A stretch of DNA of 6,036 nt from Actinomycetota bacterium. GTDB lineage: Bacteria; Actinomycetota; Humimicrobiia; Humimicrobiales; Humimicrobiaceae. The notes below the pieces were generated by a model. It was not told the origin of the DNA. It did not search any database and saw only the letters and a list, made by a program, of their open reading frames with translations. Location of the stretch: assembly GCA_016927635.1 (NCBI GenBank), contig JAFGMJ010000146.1:1-6036 (forward strand), read 5' to 3'. Positions 5,690 to 6,036 of this stretch are shown one piece after another. The number at the start of each line of letters is the position of its first letter. Positions within the stretch are counted from its first letter, which is position 1. The position numbers and the translations under genes are program-made.

Positions 5690-6036
5690 AGAATATTAGT
5701 CCTGTTTATTTTTGAAAGAAACTCTTTTCTTTCAGATGGCTTTAAATGATCTATGAAGAGAACGCCGTTTAAATGGTCTACTTCATGCAAAAATATCCTT
5801 GCAGATATGTCCTCAGCTTCAATGGTCACATTCTGGCCTTTCAGGTTCTGGGCTTTAAATAATATTTTTTTCGGTCTTGATACTTCATTTTTTACTGAAT
5901 AAACACTGAGGCAGCCTTCTTCTTCTACAGTTTCGTTACTATCAAGGATAGTTATTTCAGGATTAATAAAAGTCTCGAATTTCTCTCCATCAAATACAAC
6001 TATCACTCTTTTTAAAACACCTATCTGTGGCGCAGC
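5686..6036 (-). CDS. def: Peptide deformylase, 5' end truncated by window
   Basis: Metalloenzyme that removes the N-formyl group from nascent proteins at the ribosome exit. The 116 visible residues run into the window edge and begin AAPQIGV, the remainder of motif I (GLAAPQ), so about 40-45 N-terminal residues are missing. Motif II is EGCLS, with metal ligand Cys42 of the fragment; motif III is HEVDH, with ligands His84 and His88 and catalytic Glu85, followed by LNGVLFIDH. A GTG at 6006-6004 could be misread as a start, but the open frame and motif I continue past it. Residues after motif II read VYSVKNEVSRP, where many relatives have VPG-x-x-G-x-V-x-RP. The TGA stop overlaps the fmt TTG. Placement directly upstream of fmt is the classic pairing of formyl addition and removal. 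Confidence 0.96.
   Translation of the reverse strand, partial: AAPQIGVLKRVIVVFDGEKFETFINPEITILDSNETVEEEGCLSVYSVKNEVSRPKKILFKAQNLKGQNVTIEAEDISARIFLHEVDHLNGVLFIDHLKPSERKEFLSKINRTNIL

Noticed and set aside
6004..6006. GTG as the start of def
   Set aside because: The frame stays open to the window edge and the upstream codons encode the conserved AAPQIG of motif I, so this GTG is an internal Val.

Overview
The window is AT-rich bacterial chromosome (about one third G+C by eye), densely packed with core translation and cofactor genes. TGA is used as a normal stop in rsmB, the fakA-like gene and def, so the standard bacterial code fits and a Mollicutes-type code does not. Gene order resembles the def-fmt-rsmB cluster and the rpmB/DAK2/(recG)/rsmD/coaD neighbourhood of Firmicutes and Actinobacteriota. 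I infer a low-GC Gram-positive-type or deep-branching actinobacterial lineage and cannot name a genus. No mobile element, CRISPR array, tRNA or rRNA is visible.

Layout from high to low coordinates, following transcription of the minus strand: def (5' end cut off by the window edge), fmt and rsmB form one overlapping operon (6036 to 3286). rpmB is the only plus-strand gene (3078-3269) and converges on rsmB across a 16-bp gap holding an AT-only stem-loop. A 257-bp divergent intergenic region (2821-3077) carries promoters for both sides and a repeated AAATCTT motif. A second minus-strand group follows: a FakA/YloV-type DAK2 protein, rsmD 23 bp later, then coaD (3' end cut off by the window start) behind a 131-bp leader that may carry its own promoter and a 14-codon upstream reading frame.

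Functional theme: Fmt formylates initiator Met-tRNA and Def removes the formyl group from finished chains. In E. coli, RsmD and RsmB methylate the adjacent 16S rRNA bases G966 and C967, next to the P-site initiator tRNA. Four of the seven genes therefore act on translation initiation or the nascent N-terminus. rsmD itself appears to begin at a non-canonical AUA codon behind a strong Shine-Dalgarno sequence, the most intriguing observation here. No clearly new system is present; the value lies in start-site choice, leader architecture and changed gene order.
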